64,000 bases of DNA from the NCBI RefSeq assembly GCF_029227915.1, contig NC_079887.1:1302001-1366000 (forward strand), given 5' to 3'. This document shows, piece after piece, positions 26,587-40,565 of the stretch. How positions within the stretch are numbered: the first letter of the stretch is position 1; every line of letters starts with the position of its first letter. This DNA comes from Hydractinia symbiolongicarpus (lineage: Eukaryota; Cnidaria; Hydrozoa; Anthoathecata; Hydractiniidae). The notes beneath the pieces are model-generated. The model saw only the letters and a list, made by a program, of their open reading frames with translations, did no database searches and was not told the DNA's origin. A program made the position numbers and the translations under genes.

Positions 26587-27433
26587 ACTTGCAGTTTTCA
26601 AAAATGTTTTCATTTTTGATGAGACGCTTAATAAAAGAGGTTTAATCGCCGGCAAACGAAATCCCGCGATTTCCCGTAAATCCCGGGCTTGGCCCGTATA
26701 GTCGAATGTATACAAAGAAAGTACCCAGGGAGTAAACTCATTTCCCAAACGATTTTTTAAATTTTTTTTTACCACTAAAACGCATGAGACTTGTAGTTTT
26801 TAAAAATGTTTTCATTTTTGATGAGACGCTGAATAAAAGAAGTTTAATCGCCGGCAAACGAAAACCTGCGATTTCCCGTAAATCCCGGACTCGGCCCGTA
26901 TAGCCAAAAGTATACAAAGAAAGTACCCGGGGTGTAAACTCATTTCTGAACGATTTTTTAAATTATTATTTCACCACTAAATCCCATGAGACTTGTAGTT
27001 TTTAAAAATGTTTTCATATTTGATGAGACGCTGAATAAAAGAAGTTTAATCGCCGGCAAACGAAAACCCGCGATTTCCCGTAAATCCCGCGCTTGGCCCG
27101 TATAGTCGAATGTATACAAAGAAAGTACCCTGTGAGTAAACTTATTTCCGAAACGATTTTTTCAATTATCTTTGCACCACTAAAACGCATGAGACTTGCA
27201 GTTTTCAAAAATGTTTTCATTTTTGATGAGACGCTTAATAAAAAAGGTTTAATCGCCGGCAAACGAAATCCCGCGATTTCCCGTAAATCCCGGGCTTGGC
27301 CCGTATAGTCGAATGTATACAAAGAAAGTACCCAGGGAGTAAACTCATTTCCCAAACGATTTTTTAAATTTTTTTTTTACCACTAAAACGCATGAGACTT
27401 GTAGTTTTTAAAAATGTTTTCATTTTTGATGAG
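26220..27433 (+). repeat. 3-mer tandem duplication, about 2 x 607 bp
   Basis: About 26220-26826 and 26827-27433 match at an offset of 607 (3 x 203 - 2). Both hold tatagccaaaag, catttctgaacg, catatttgatgag, ccgcgcttggcc, atctttgcaccac and the truncated tail ttttaccactaaaac. Edges are approximate. Confidence 0.82.
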
Positions 27434-29228
27434 ATGCTTAATGAAAGAGGTTTAATTGCCGGCAAACGAAAACCCGCGATTTCCCGTAAATCCCGGGCTT
27501 GGCCCGTATAGTCGAGTGTATACAAAGAAAGTACCCTGTGAGTAAACTCATTTCCAGAACGATTTTTTAATTTATTTTTTCACCACTAAAACGCATGAGA
27601 CTTGTAGTTTTCAAAAATGTTTTCATTTTTGATGAGACGCTTAATGAAAGAGGTTTAATCGCCGGCAAACGAAAACCCGAGATTTCCCGTAAATCAGGGG
27701 CTTGGCCCGTATAGTCGAATGTATACAAAGAAAGTACCCTGTGAGTAAACTCATTTCCAGAACGATTTTTTAATTTATTTTTTCACCACTAAAACGCATG
27801 AGACTTGAAGTTTTCAAAAATGTTTTCATTTTTGATGAGACGCTGAATAAAAGAAGTTTAATCGCCGGCAAACGAAAACCCGCGATTTCCCGTAAATCCC
27901 GGGCTTGGCCCGTATAGTCAAAAGTATACAAAGATAGTACCCAGGGAGTAAACTCATTTCCCGAACGATTTTTTAATTTATTTTTTCACCACTAAAACGC
28001 ATGAGACTTGTAGTTTTCAAAAATATTTTCATTTTTGATGAGACGCTGAATAAAAGAAGTTTAATCGCCGGCAAACGAAAACCTGCGATTTCCCGTAAAT
28101 CCCGGACTCGGCCCGTATAGTCAAAAGTATACAAAGAAAGTGCCCAGGGAGTAAAATAATTTCCCAAACGATTTTTTGAATTATTATTTCACCACTAAAG
28201 CCCATGAGACTTGTAGTTTTCAGAAATGTTTTCATTTTTGATGAGACGCTTAATGAAAGTGGTTTAATCGCCGGCAAACGAAAACCCGCGATTTCCCGTA
28301 AATCCCGGGCTTGGCCCGTATAGTCGAATGTATACAAAGAAAGTACCCTGTGAGTAAACTCATTTCCAAAACGATTTTTTAATTTATTTTTTCACCACTA
28401 AAACGCATGAGACTTGTAGTTTTCAAAAATGTTTTCATTTTTGATGAGACGCTGAATAAAAGAAGTTTAATCGCCGGCAAACGAAAACCTGCGATTTCCC
28501 GTAAATCCCGGACTCGGCCCGTATAGTCAAAAGTATACAAAGAAAGTGCCCAGGGAGTAAACTAATTTCCCAAACGATTTTTTGAATTATTATTTCACCA
28601 CTAAAGCCCATGAGACTTGTAGTTTTTAAAAATGTTTTCATTTTTGATGAGACGCTGAGTAAAAGAAGTTTAATCGCCGGCAAACGAAAACCCACGATTT
28701 CCCGTAAATCCCGGACTCGGCCGTATAGTCAAAAGTATACAAAGAAAGTACCCAGAGAGTAAACTCATTTCCCGAACGATTTTTTAAATTATTTTTTCAC
28801 CACTAAAACGCATGAGACTTGTAGTTTTCAGAAATGTTTTCATTTTTGATGAGACGCTTGATGAAAGTGGTTTAATCGCCGCATGAGACTTGTAGTTTTC
28901 AGAAATGTTTTCATTTTTGATGAGACGCTTGATGAAAGTTGTTTAATCGCCGGCAAACGAAAACCCGCGATTTCCCGTAAATCCCGGGCTTGGCCGGTAT
29001 AGTCGAATGTATACAAAGAAAGTACCCTGTGAGTAAACTCATTTCCAAAACGATTTTTTAAATTATCTTTTCACCACTAAAACGCATGAGATTTGTAGTT
29101 TTCAGAAATGTTTTCATTTTTGATGAGACGCTGAATAAAAGAAGTTTAATCGCCGGCAAACGAAAACCCGCCATTTCCGGTAAACCCCGGACTCGGCCCG
29201 TATAGTCAAAAGTATACAAAGAAAGTAC
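27434..29228 (+). repeat. Mixed gtcgaatg-type satellite monomers
   Basis: Monomers with cccgggcttggcccg, gtcgaatg and accctgtgag alternate with cggactcgg monomers. Rare markers such as aaatcagggg (27691), acttgaag and gtgcccaggg recur at 35.8-37.2 kb and 37.7-38.2 kb, showing longer-range exchange. The out-of-phase 71-bp junction lies inside this region. Confidence 0.8.
28810..28951 (+). repeat. Out-of-phase 71-bp duplication (truncated monomer)
   Basis: The 71 bp at 28810-28880 (gcatgagacttgtag through tttaatcgcc) are followed directly at 28881 by the same segment again, with one change (agtggttt against agttgttt). The first monomer stops inside its gccggc site (cgcc joined to gcatgag), so about 132 bp of a normal monomer are missing. 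This is the only junction I found that breaks the 203-bp register by more than about a dozen bases. Confidence 0.92.
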
Positions 29229-32066
29229 CCAAGGAGTAAACTCCTTTCCCGAACGATTTTTTAAATTATTTTTTCACCACTAAAACGCATGAGACTTGTA
29301 GTTTTCAAAAATGTTTTCATTTTTGATGAGACGGTTAATGAAAGAAGTTTAATCGCCGGCAAACGGGAACCCGCGATTTCCCGTAAATCCCAGGCTTGGC
29401 CCGTATAGTCGAATGTATACGAAGAAAGTACCCTGTGAGTAAACTCATTTCCCGAACGCTTTTTTAAATTATCTTTTCACCACTAAAACGCATGAGACTT
29501 GTAGTTTTCAGAAATGTTTTCATTTTTGATGAGACGCTTAATGAAAGTGGTTTAATCGCCGGCAAACGAAAACCCGCGATTTCCCGTAAATCCCGGGCTT
29601 GGCCCGTATAGTCGAATGTATACAAAGAAAGTACCCTGTGAGTAAACTCATTTCCAGAACGATTTTTTAATTTATTTTTTCACCACTAAAACGCATGAGA
29701 CTTGTAGATTTCAAAAATGTTTTCATTTTTGATGAGACGCTGAATAAAAGAAGTTTAATCGCCGGCAAACGAAAACCTGCGATTTCCCGTAAATCCCGGA
29801 CTCGGCCCGTATAGTCAAAAGTATACAAAGAAAGTGCCCAGGGAATAAACTAATTTCCCAAACGATTTTTTGAATTATTATTTCACCACTAAAGCCCATG
29901 AGACTTGTAGTTTTTAAAAATGTTTTCATTTTTGATGAGACGCTGAATAAAAGAAGTTTAATCGCCGGCAAAAGAAAACCCGCGATTTCCCGTAAATCCC
30001 GGACTCGGCCGTATAGTCAAAAGTATACAAAGAAAGTACCCAGGGAGTAAACTCATTTCCCGAACGATTTTTTAAATTATTTTTTCACCACTAAAACGCA
30101 TGAGACTTGTAGTTTTCAGAAATGTTTTCATTTTTGATGAGACGCTTATTGAAAGTGGTTTAATCGCCGGCAAACGAAAACCCGCGATTTCCCGTAAATC
30201 CCGGGCTTGGCCGGTATAGTCGAATGTATACAAAGAGAGTACCCTGTGAGTAAACTCATTTCCAAAACGATTTTTTGAATTATCTTTTCACCACTAAAAC
30301 GCATGAGACTTGTAGTTTTCAAACATGTTTTCATTTTTGATGAGACGCTGAATAAAAGAAGTTTAATCGCCGGCAAACGAAAACCCGCCATTTCCGGTAA
30401 ACCCCGGACTCGGCCCGTATAGTCAAAAGTTTACAAAGAAAGTACCCAGGGAGTAAACTCATTTCCCGAACGATTTTTTAAATTATTTTTTCACCACTAA
30501 AACGCATGAGACTTGTAGTTTTCAAAAATGTTTTCATTTTTGATGAGACGGTTATTGAAAGAAGTTTAATCGCCGGCAAACGGAAACCCGCGATTTCCCG
30601 TAAATCCCGGGCTTGGCCCGTATAGTGAATGTATACAAAGAAAGTACCCAAGGAGTAAACTCCTTTCCCGAACGATTTTTTAAATTATTTTTTCACCACT
30701 AAAACGCATGAGACTTGTAGTTTTCAAAAATGTTTTCATTTTTGATGAGACGGTTAATGAAAGAAGTTTAATCGCCGGCAAACGGGAACCCGCGATTTCC
30801 CGTAAATCCCAGGCTTGGCCCGTATAGTCGAATGTATACGAAGAAAGTACCCTGTGAGTAAACTCATTTCCCGAACGCTTTTTTAAATTATCTTTTCACC
30901 ACTAAAACGCATGAGACTTGTAGTTTTCAGAAATGTTTTCATTTTTGATGAGACGCTTAATGAAAGTGGTTTAATCGCCGGCAAACGAAAACCCGCGATT
31001 TCCCGTAAATCCCGGGCTTGGCCCGTATAGTCGAATGTATACAAAGAAAGTACCCTGTGAGTAAACTCATTTCCAGAACGATTTTTTAATTTATTTTTTC
31101 ACCACTAAAACGCATGAGACTTGTAGATTTCAAAAATGTTTTCATTTTTGATGAGACGCTGAATAAAAGAAGTTTAATCGCCGGCAAACGAAAACCTGCG
31201 ATTTCCCGTAAATCCCGGACTCGGCCCGTATAGTCAAAAGTATACAAAGAAAGTGCCCAGGGAATAAACTAATTTCCCAAACGATTTTTTGAATTATTAT
31301 TTCACCACTAAAGCCCATGAGACTTGTAGTTTTTAAAAATGTTTTCATTTTTGATGAGACGCTGAATAAAAGAAGTTTAATCGCCGGCAAAAGAAAACCC
31401 GCGATTTCCCGTAAATCCCGGACTCGGCCGTATAGTCAAAAGTATACAAAGAAAGTACCCAGGGAGTAAACTCATTTCCCGAACGATTTTTTAAATTATT
31501 TTTTCACCACTAAAACGCATGAGACTTGTAGTTTTCAGAAATGTTTTCATTTTTGATGAGACGCTTATTGAAAGTGGTTTAATCGCCGGCAAACGAAAAC
31601 CCGCGATTTCCCGTAAATCCCGGGCTTGGCCGGTATAGTCGAATGTATACAAAGAGAGTACCCTGTGAGTAAACTCATTTCCAAAACGATTTTTTGAATT
31701 ATCTTTTCACCACTAAAACGCATGAGACTTGTAGTTTTCAAACATGTTTTCATTTTTGATGAGACGCTGAATAAAAGACGTTTAATCGCCGGCAAACGAA
31801 AACCCGCCATTTCCGGTAAACCCCGGACTCGGCCCGTATAGTCAAAAGTTTACAAAGAAAGTACCCAGGGAGTAAACTCATTTCCCGAACGATTTTTTAA
31901 ATTATTTTTTCACCACTAAAACGCATGAGACTTGTAGTTTTCAAAAATGTTTTCATTTTTGATGAGACGGTTATTGAAAGAAGTTTAATCGCCGGCAAAC
32001 GGAAACCCGCGATTTCCCGTAAATCCCGGGCTTGGCCCGTATAGTGAATGTATACAAAGAAAGTAC
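29229..32066 (+). repeat. 7-mer higher-order repeat, 2 x 1419 bp
   Basis: Copies at about 29229-30647 and 30648-32066, offset 7 x 203 - 2. Shared rare variants are ccaaggagtaaactcc, caaacgggaacc, tgtatacgaag, acttgtagatttc, ggcaaaagaaaacc, cttattgaaag and aaacatgttttc. A private change is aaaagacg near 31776 against aaaagaag in copy 1. The junction falls within gtatacaaagaaagtaccca, identical on both sides, so the exact breakpoint cannot be placed. Confidence 0.92.
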
Positions 32067-32509
32067 CCTGTGAGTAAACTCATTTCCCGAACGATTTTTT
32101 AAATTATCTTTTCACCACTAAAACGCATGAGACTTGTAGTTTTCAGAAATGTTTTCATTTTTGATGAGACGCTGAATAAAAGAACTTTTTATCGCCGGCA
32201 AACGAAAACCCGCGACTTTCCGTGAATCCCGAACTCGGCCCGTATAGTCAAAAGTATACAAAGAAAGTACCCAAGGAGTAAACTCATTTCCCGAACGATT
32301 TTTTAAATTATTTTTTCACCACTAAAACGCATGAGACTTGTAGTTTTCAAAAATGTTTTCATTTTTGATGAGACGCTCAATGAAAGAAGTTTAATCGCCG
32401 GCAAACGAAAACCTGCGATTTCCCGCAAATCCCGGACTCGGCCCGTATAGTCAAAAGTATACAAAGAAAGTACCCAGGGGGTAAACTCATTTCCCGAACG
32501 ATTTTTTAA
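32067..32509 (+). repeat. Mixed satellite monomers between two HOR blocks
   Basis: Two monomers. One has the rare agaactttttatcgcc (one extra base) that recurs in the 610-bp units at 39.4-40.2 kb; the other has gctcaatgaaag and cccgcaaatccc. Confidence 0.8.
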
Positions 32510-34135
32510 ATTATTATTTCACCACTAAAGCCCATGAGACTTGTAGTTTTTAAAAATGTTTTCATTTTTGATGAGACGCTGAATAAAAGAAGTTTAATCG
32601 CCGGCAAACGAAAACCCGCCATTTCCCGTAAACCCTGGACTCGGTCGGTTTAATCAAAAGTATACAAAGAAAGTACCCAGGGAGTAAACTCATTTCCCGA
32701 ACGATTTTTTAAATTATTTTTTCACCACCAAAACGCATGAGACTTGTAGTTTTCAAAAATGTTTTAAATTTTTGATGAGACGCTGAGTAAAAGAAGTTTA
32801 ATCGCCGGCAAACGAAAACCCGCCATTTCCCGTAAACCCCGGACTCGGCCTGCATAGTCAAAAGTATACAAGGAAAGTACCCAGGGAGTAAACTCATTTC
32901 CCGAACGATTTTTTAAATTATTTTTTCACCACTAAAACGCATGAGACTTGTAGTTTTCAAAAATGCTTTCATTTTTGATGAGACGCTGAATAAAAGAAGT
33001 TTAATCGCCGGCAAACGAAAACCTGCGATTTCCCGCAAATCCCGGACTCGGCCCGTATAGTCAAAAGTATACAAAGAAAGTACCCAGGTTGTAAACTCAT
33101 TTCCCTAACGATTTTTTAAATTATTATTTCACCACTAAAGCCCATGACACTTGTAGTTTTTAAAAATGTTTTCATTTTTGATGAGACGCTGAATAAAAGA
33201 AGTTTAAACGCCGGCAAACGAAAACCCGCGACTTCCCGCAAATCCCGGACTCATCCCGTATAGTCAAAAGTATACAAAGAAAGTACCCAGGGAGTAAACT
33301 CATTTCCCGAACGATTTTTAAAATTATTATTTCACCACTAAAGCCCATGAGACTTGTAGTTTTTAAAAATGTTTTCATTTTTGATGAGACGCTGAATAAA
33401 AGAAGTTTAATCGCCGGCAAACGAAAACCCGCCATTTCCCGTAAACCCTGGACTCGGTCTGTTTAATCAAAAGTATACAAAGAAAGTACCCAGGGAGTAA
33501 ACTCATTTCCCGAACGATTTTTTAAATTATTTTTTCACCACCAAAACGCATGAGACTTGTAGTTTTCAAAAATGTTTTAAATTTTTGATGAGACGCTGAG
33601 TAAAAGAAGTTTAATCGCCGGCAAACGAAAACCCGCCATTTCCCGTAAACCCCGGACTCGGCCTGCATAGTCAAAAGTATACAAGGAAAGTACCCAGGGA
33701 GTAAACTCATTTCCCGAACGATTTTTTAAATTATTTTTTCACCACTAAAACGCATGAGACTTGTAGTTTTCAAAAATGCTTTCATTTTTGATGAGACGCT
33801 GAATAAAAGAAGTTTAATCGCCGGCAAACGAAAACCTGCGATTTCCCGCAAATCCCGGACTCGGCCCGTATAGTCAAAAGTATACAAAGAAAGTACCCAG
33901 GTTGTAAACTCATTTCCCGAACGATTTTTTAAATTATTATTTCACCACTAAAGCCCATGACACTTGTAGTTTTTAAAAATGTTTTCATTTTTGATGAGAC
34001 GCTGAATAAAAGAAGTTTAAACGCCGGCAAACGAAAACCCGCGACTTCCCGCAAATCCCGGACTCATCCCGTATAGTCAAAAGTATACAAAGAAAGTACC
34101 CAGGGAGTAAACTCATTTCCCGAACGATTTTTAAA
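32510..34135 (+). repeat. 4-mer higher-order repeat, 2 x 813 bp
   Basis: Copies at about 32510-33322 and 33323-34135, offset 4 x 203 + 1. The extra base is in gttttaaatttttgatg (near 32761 and 33574). Shared markers are ctggactcggtc with tttaatcaaaag, caccaccaaaacgc, tgctttcattttt, cccatgacacttg, tttaaacgccgg and actcatcccg. These are the same monomer types that build the 7-mer family at 41.5-48 kb, so this is an early or shortened form of that HOR. Confidence 0.88.
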
Positions 34136-37100
34136 ATTATTTTTTCACCACTAAAACGCATGAGACTTGTAGTTTTCAGAAATGTTTTCATTTTTGATGA
34201 GACGCTTAATGAAAGTGGTTTAATCGCCGGCAAACGAAAACATGCGATTTTCCGTAAATCCTGGGCTGGGCCGGTATAGTCGAATGTATACAAAGAAAGT
34301 ACCCTGTGAGTAAACTCATTTCCAAAACGATTTTTTAAATTATCTTTTCACCACTAAAACGCATGAGACTTGTAGTTTTCAAAAATGTTTTCATTTTTGA
34401 TGAGACGCTGAATAAAAGACGTTTAATCGCCGGCAAACGAAAACCTGCGATTTCCCGTAAATCCCGGACTCGGCCCGTATAGTCAAAAGTATACAAAGAA
34501 AGTACCAGAGGGTAAACTCATTTCCCGAACGATTTTTTAAATTATTATTTCACCACTAAAGCCCATGAGACTTGTAGTTTTTAAAAATGTTTTCATTTTT
34601 GATGAGACGCTGAATAAAAGAAGTTTAATCGCCGGCAAACGAAAACCTGCGATTTCCCGTAAATCCAGGACTCGGCCTGTATAGTCAAAAGTATACAAAG
34701 AAAGTACCCAGGGAGTAAACTCATTTCCCAAAAGATTATATAAATTATTATTTCACCACTAAAGCCCATAAGACTGGTAGTTTTTAAAAATGTTTTCATT
34801 TTTGATGAGACGCTGAATAAAAGAAGTTTAATCGCCGGCAAACGAAAACCCGCGATTTCCCGTAAATCCCGGACTCGGCCCGTATAGTCAAAAGTATACA
34901 AGGAAAGTACCCAGTGAGTAAACTCATTTCCCGAACAAATTTTTAAATTATTTTTTCACCACTAAAACGCATGAGACTTGTAGTTTTCAGAAATGTTTTC
35001 ATTTTTGATGAGACGCTTAATGAAAGTGGTTTAATCGCCAACAAACGAAAACCCGCCATTTCCCGTAAACCCCGGACTCGGCCCGCATAGTCAAAAGTAT
35101 ACAAAGAAAGTACCCAGGGAGTAAACTCATTTCCCGAACGATTTTTTAAATTATTTTTTCACCACTAAAACGCATGAGACTTGTAGTTTTCAAAAATGTT
35201 TTCATTTTTGATGAGACGCTGAATAAAAGAAGTTTAATCGCTGGCAAACGAAATCCAGCGATTTCCCGTAAATCCCGGACTCGGCCCGTATAGTCAAAAG
35301 TATACAAAGAAAGTACCCAGGGAGTAAACTCATTTCCCGATAGATTTTTTAAATTAATTTTCACCACTAAAACGCATGAGACTTGTAGTTTTCAGAAATG
35401 TTTTCATTTTTGATGAGACGCTTAATAAAAGTTGTATAATCGCCGGCAAACGAAAACCCGCGATTTCCCGTAAATCCCGCGCTTGGCCCGTATAGTCGAA
35501 TGTATACAAAGAAAGTACCCTGTGAGTAAACTTATTTCCGAAACGATTTTTTCAATTATCTTTGCACCACTAAAACGCATGAGACTTGCAGTTTTCAAAA
35601 ATGTTTTCATTTTTGATGAGACGCTTAATAAAAGAGGTTTAATCGCCGGCAAACGAAATCCCGCGATTTCCCGTAAATGCCGGGCTTGGCCCGTATAGTC
35701 GAATGTATACAAAGAAAGTACCCAGGGAGTAAACTCATTTCCAGAACGATTTTTTAAATTTTTTTTTTACCACTAAAACGCATGAGACTTGCAGTTTTTA
35801 AACATGTTTTCATTTTTGATGAGATGCTTAATGAAAGAGGTTTAATCGCCGGCAAACGAAAACCCGCGATTTCCCGTAAATCCCGGGCTTGGCTCGTATA
35901 GTCGAGTGTATACAAAGAAAGTACCCTGTAAGTAAACTCATTTCCAGAACGATTTTTTAATTTATTTTTTCACCACTAAAACGCATGAGACTTGTAGTTT
36001 TCAAAAATGTTTTCATTTTTGATGAGACGCTTAATGAAAGAGGGTTATTCGCCGGCAAACGAAAACCCGAGATTTCCCGTAAATCAGGGGCTTGGCCCGT
36101 ATAGTCGAATGTATACAAAGAAAGTACCCTGTGAGTAAACTCATTTCCAGAACGATTTTTTAATTTATTTTTTCACCACTAAATTCATGAGACTTGAAGT
36201 TTTCAAAAATGTTTTCATTTTTGATGAGACGCTGAATAAAAGAAGTTTAATCGCCGGCAAACGAAAACCCGCGATTTCCCGTAAATCCCGGGCTTGGCCC
36301 GTATAGTCAAAAGTATACAAAGATAGTACCCAGGGAGTAAACTCATTTCCCGAACGATTTTTTAATTTATTTTTTCACCACTAAAACGCATGAGACTTGT
36401 AGTTTTCAAAAATGTTTTCATTTTTGATGAGACGCTGAATAAAAGAAGTTTAATCGCCGGCAAACGAAAACCTGCGATTTCCCGTAAATCCCGGACTCGG
36501 CCCGTATAGTCAAAAGTATACAAAGAAAGTGCCCAGGGAGTAAAATAATTTCCCAAACGATTTTTTGAATTATTATTTCACCACTAAAGCCCATGAGACT
36601 TGTAGTTTTCAGAAATGTTTTCATTTTTGATGAGACGCTTAATGAAAGTGGTTTAATCGCCGGCAAACGAAAACCCGCGATTTCCCGTAAATCCCGGGCT
36701 TGGCCCGTATAGTCGAATGTATACAAAGAAAGTACCCTGTGAGTAAACTCATTTCCAGAACGATTTTTTAATTTATTTTTTCACCACTAAAACGCATGAG
36801 ACTTGTAGTTTTCAAAAATGTTTTCATTTTTGATGAGACGCTTAATGAAAGAGGTTTAATCGCCGGCAAACGAAAACCCGAGATTTCCTGTAAATCCCGG
36901 GCTTGGCCCGTATAGTCAAAAGTATACAAAGATAGTACCCAGGGAGTAAACTCATTTCCCGAACGATTTTTTAATTTATTTTTTCACCACTAAAACGCAT
37001 GAGACTTGTAGTTTTCAAAAATGTTTTCATTTTTGATGAGACGCTGAATAAAAGAAGTTTAATCGCCGGCAAACAAAAACCTGCGATTTCCCGTAAATCC

Positions 37101-39344
37101 CGGACTCGGCCCGTATAGTCAAAAGTATACAAAGAAAGTGCCCAGGGAGTAAACTAATTTCCCAAACGATTTTTTGAATTATTATTTCACCACTAAAGCC
37201 CATGAGACTTGTAGTTTTCAGAAATGTTTTCATTTTTGATGAGACGCTTGATGAAAGTGGTTTAATCGCCGGCAAACGAAAACCCGCGATTTCCCGTAAA
37301 TCCCGGGCTTGGCCGGTATAGTCGAATGTATACAAAGAAAGTACCCTGTGAGTAAACTCATTTCCAAAACGATTTTTTAAAATATCTTTTCACCACTAAA
37401 ACGCATGAGATTTGTAGTTTTCAAAAATGTTTTCATTTTTGATGAGACGCTGAATAAAAGAAGTTTAATCGCCGGCAAACGAAAACCCGCCATTTCCGGT
37501 AAACCCCGGACTCGGCCCGTATAGTCAAAAGTATACAAAGAAAGTACCCAAGGAGTAAACTCCTTTCCCGAACGATTTTTTAAATTATTTTTTCACCACT
37601 AAAACGCATGAGACTTGTAGTTTTCAAAAATGTTTTCATTTTTGATGAGACGGTTAATGAAAGAAGTTTAATCGCCGGCAAACGGAAACCCGCGATTTCC
37701 CGTAAATCCCGGGCTTGGCCCGTATAGTCGAGTGTATACAAAGAAAGTACCCTGTAAGTAAACTCATTTCCAGAACGATTTTTTAATTTATTTTTTCACC
37801 ACTAAAACGCATGAGACTTGTAGTTTTCAAAAATGTTTTCATTTTTGATGAGACGCTTAATGAAAGAGGGTTATTCGCCGGCAAACGAAAACCCGAGATT
37901 TCCCGTAAATCAGGGGCTTGGCCCGTATAGTCGAATGTATACAAAGAAAGTACCCTGTGAGTAAACTCATTTCCAGAACGATTTTTTAATTTATTTTTTC
38001 ACCACTAAAACGCATGAGACTTGAAGTTTTCAAAAATGTTTTCATTTTTGATGAGACGCTGAATAAAAGAAGTTTAATCGCCGGCAAACGAAAACCCGCG
38101 ATTTCCCGTAAATCCCGGGCTTGGCCCGTATAGTCAAAAGTATACAAAGATAGTACCCAGGGAGTAAACTCATTTCCCGAACGATTTTTTAATTTATTTT
38201 TTCACCACTAAAACGCATGAGACTTGTAGTTTTCAAAAATGTTTTCATTTTTGATGAGACGGTTAATGAAAGAAGTTTAATCGCCGGCAAACGGAAACCC
38301 GCGATTTCCCGTAAATCCCGGGCTTGGCCCGTATAGTCGGATGTATACGAAGAAAGTACCCTGTGAGTAAACTCATTTCCCGAACGATTTTTTAAATTAT
38401 CTTTTCACCACTAAAACGCATGAGACTTGTAGTTTTCAGAAATGTTTTCATTTTTGATGAGACGCTAAATGAAAGTGGTTTAATCGCCGGCAAACGAAAA
38501 CCCGCGATTTCCCGTAAATCCCGGGCTTGGCCCGTATAGTCGAATGTATACAAAGAAAGTACCCTGTGAGTAAACTCATTTCCAGAACGATTTTTTAATT
38601 TATTTTTTCACCACTAAAACGCATGAGACTTGTAGATTTCAAAAATGTTTTCATTTTTGATGAGACGCTGAATAAAAGAAGTTTAATCGCCGGCAAACCA
38701 AAACCTGCGATTTCCCGTAAATCCCGGACTCGGCCCGTATAGTCAAAAGTATACAAAGAAAGTGCCCAGGGAGTAAACTAATTTCCCAAACGATTTTTTG
38801 AATTATTATTTCACCACTAAAGCCCATGAGACTTGTAGTTTTTAAAAATGTTTTCATTTTTGATGAGACGCTGAATAAAAGAAGTTTAATCGCCGGCAAA
38901 AGAAAACCCGCGATTTCCCGTAAATCCCGGACTAGGCCGGATAGTCAAAAGTATACAAAGAAAGTACCCAGGGAGTAAACTCATTTCCCGAACGATTTTT
39001 TAAATTATCTTTTCACCACTAAAACGCACGAGACTTGTAGTTTTTAAACATGTTTTCATTTTTGATGAGACGCTGAATGAAAGAAGTTTAATCGCCGGCA
39101 AACGAAAACCCGCCATTTCCGGTAAACCCTGGACTCGGCCCGTATAGTCAAAAGTATACGAAGAAAGTACCCAGGGAGTAAACTCATTTCCCGAACGATT
39201 TTTTAAATTATTTTTTCACCACTAAAACGCATGAGACTTGTAGTTTTCAAAAATGTTTTCATTTTTGATGAGACGGTTAATGAAAGAAGTTTAATCGCCG
39301 GCAAACGGAAACCCGCGATTTCCCGTAAATCCCGGGCTTGGCCC
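34136..39344 (+). repeat. Mixed satellite monomers with dispersed HOR fragments
   Basis: About 26 monomers. The first (34165) is the earliest ctgggctggg monomer in the window. 35.42-35.71 kb resembles 23.6-23.9 kb (gcgcttggcc, atctttgcaccac). About 35.76-36.8 kb matches 27.37-28.4 kb at an offset near 8390 bp, a value shifted out of monomer phase by the intervening 71-bp insertion. About 35.9-36.4 kb matches 37.7-38.2 kb at about 1826 bp (agggttattcgcc, aaatcagggg, acttgaag). No gene or insertion is seen. Confidence 0.82.
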
Positions 39345-40565
39345 GTATAGTCGAATGTATACAGAGAAAGTACCCTGTGAGTAAACTCATTTCCCGAACC
39401 ATTTTTTAAATTACCTTTTCACCACTAAAACGCATGAGACTTGTAGTTTTCAGAAATGTTTTCATTTTTGATGAGACGCTGAATAAAAGAACTTTTTATC
39501 GCCGGCAAACGAAAACCCACGACTTCCCGTGAATCCCGGACTCGGCCCGCATAGTCAAAAGTATACAAAGAAAGTACCCAAGGAGTAAACTCATTTCCCG
39601 AACGATTTTTTAAATTATTTTTTCACCACTAAAACGCATGAGACTTGTAGTTTTCAGAAATGTTTTCATTTTTGATGAGACGGTTAATGAAAGAAGTTTA
39701 ATCGCCGGCAAACGAAAACACGCGATTTCCCGTAAATCCCGGGCTTGGCCCGTATAGTCGAATGTATACAAAGAAAGTACCCTGTGAGTAAACTCATTTC
39801 CCGAACGATTTTTTAAATTATTTTTTCACCACTAAAACGCATGAGACTTGTAGTTTTCAAAAATGTTTTCATTTTTGATGAGACGCTCAATGAAAGAAGT
39901 TTAATCGCCGGCAAACGAAAACCTGCGATTTCCCGCAAATCCCGGACTCGGCCCGTATAGTCGAATGTATACAGAGAAAGTACCCTGTGAGTAAACTCAT
40001 TTCCCGAACCATTTTTTAAATTACCTTTTCACCACTAAAACGCATGAGACTTGTAGTTTTCAGAAATGTTTTCATTTTTGATGAGACGCTGAATAAAAGA
40101 ACTTTTTATCGCCGGCAAACGAAAACCCACGACTTCCCGTGAATCCCGGACTCGGCCCGCATAGTCAAAAGTATACAAAGAAAGTACCCAAGGAGTAAAC
40201 TCATTTCCCGAACGATTTTTTAAATTATTTTTTCACCACTAAAACGCATGAGACTTGTAGTTTTCAGAAATGTTTTCATTTTTGATGAGACGGTTAATGA
40301 AAGAAGTTTAATCGCCGGCAAACGAAAACACGCGATTTCCCGTAAATCCCGGGCTTGGCCCGTATAGTCGAATGTATACAAAGAAAGTACCCTGTGAGTA
40401 AACTCATTTCCCGAACGATTTTTTAAATTATTTTTTCACCACTAAAACGCATGAGACTTGTAGTTTTCAAAAATGTTTTCATTTTTGATGAGACGCTCAA
40501 TGAAAGAAGTTTAATCGCCGGCAAACGAAAACCTGCGATTTCCCGCAAATCCCGGACTCGGCCCG
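39345..40565 (+). repeat. 3-mer tandem duplication, 2 x 610 bp
   Basis: tatacagagaaagtaccc occurs at about 39359 and 39969, offset 610 (3 x 203 + 1). The extra base is in agaactttttatcgcc. Both copies share ttcccgaaccattttt, aaattaccttttc, cccacgacttcccg and gaaaacacgcg. The duplication edges lie near gtatagtcgaatgt. Confidence 0.9.
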
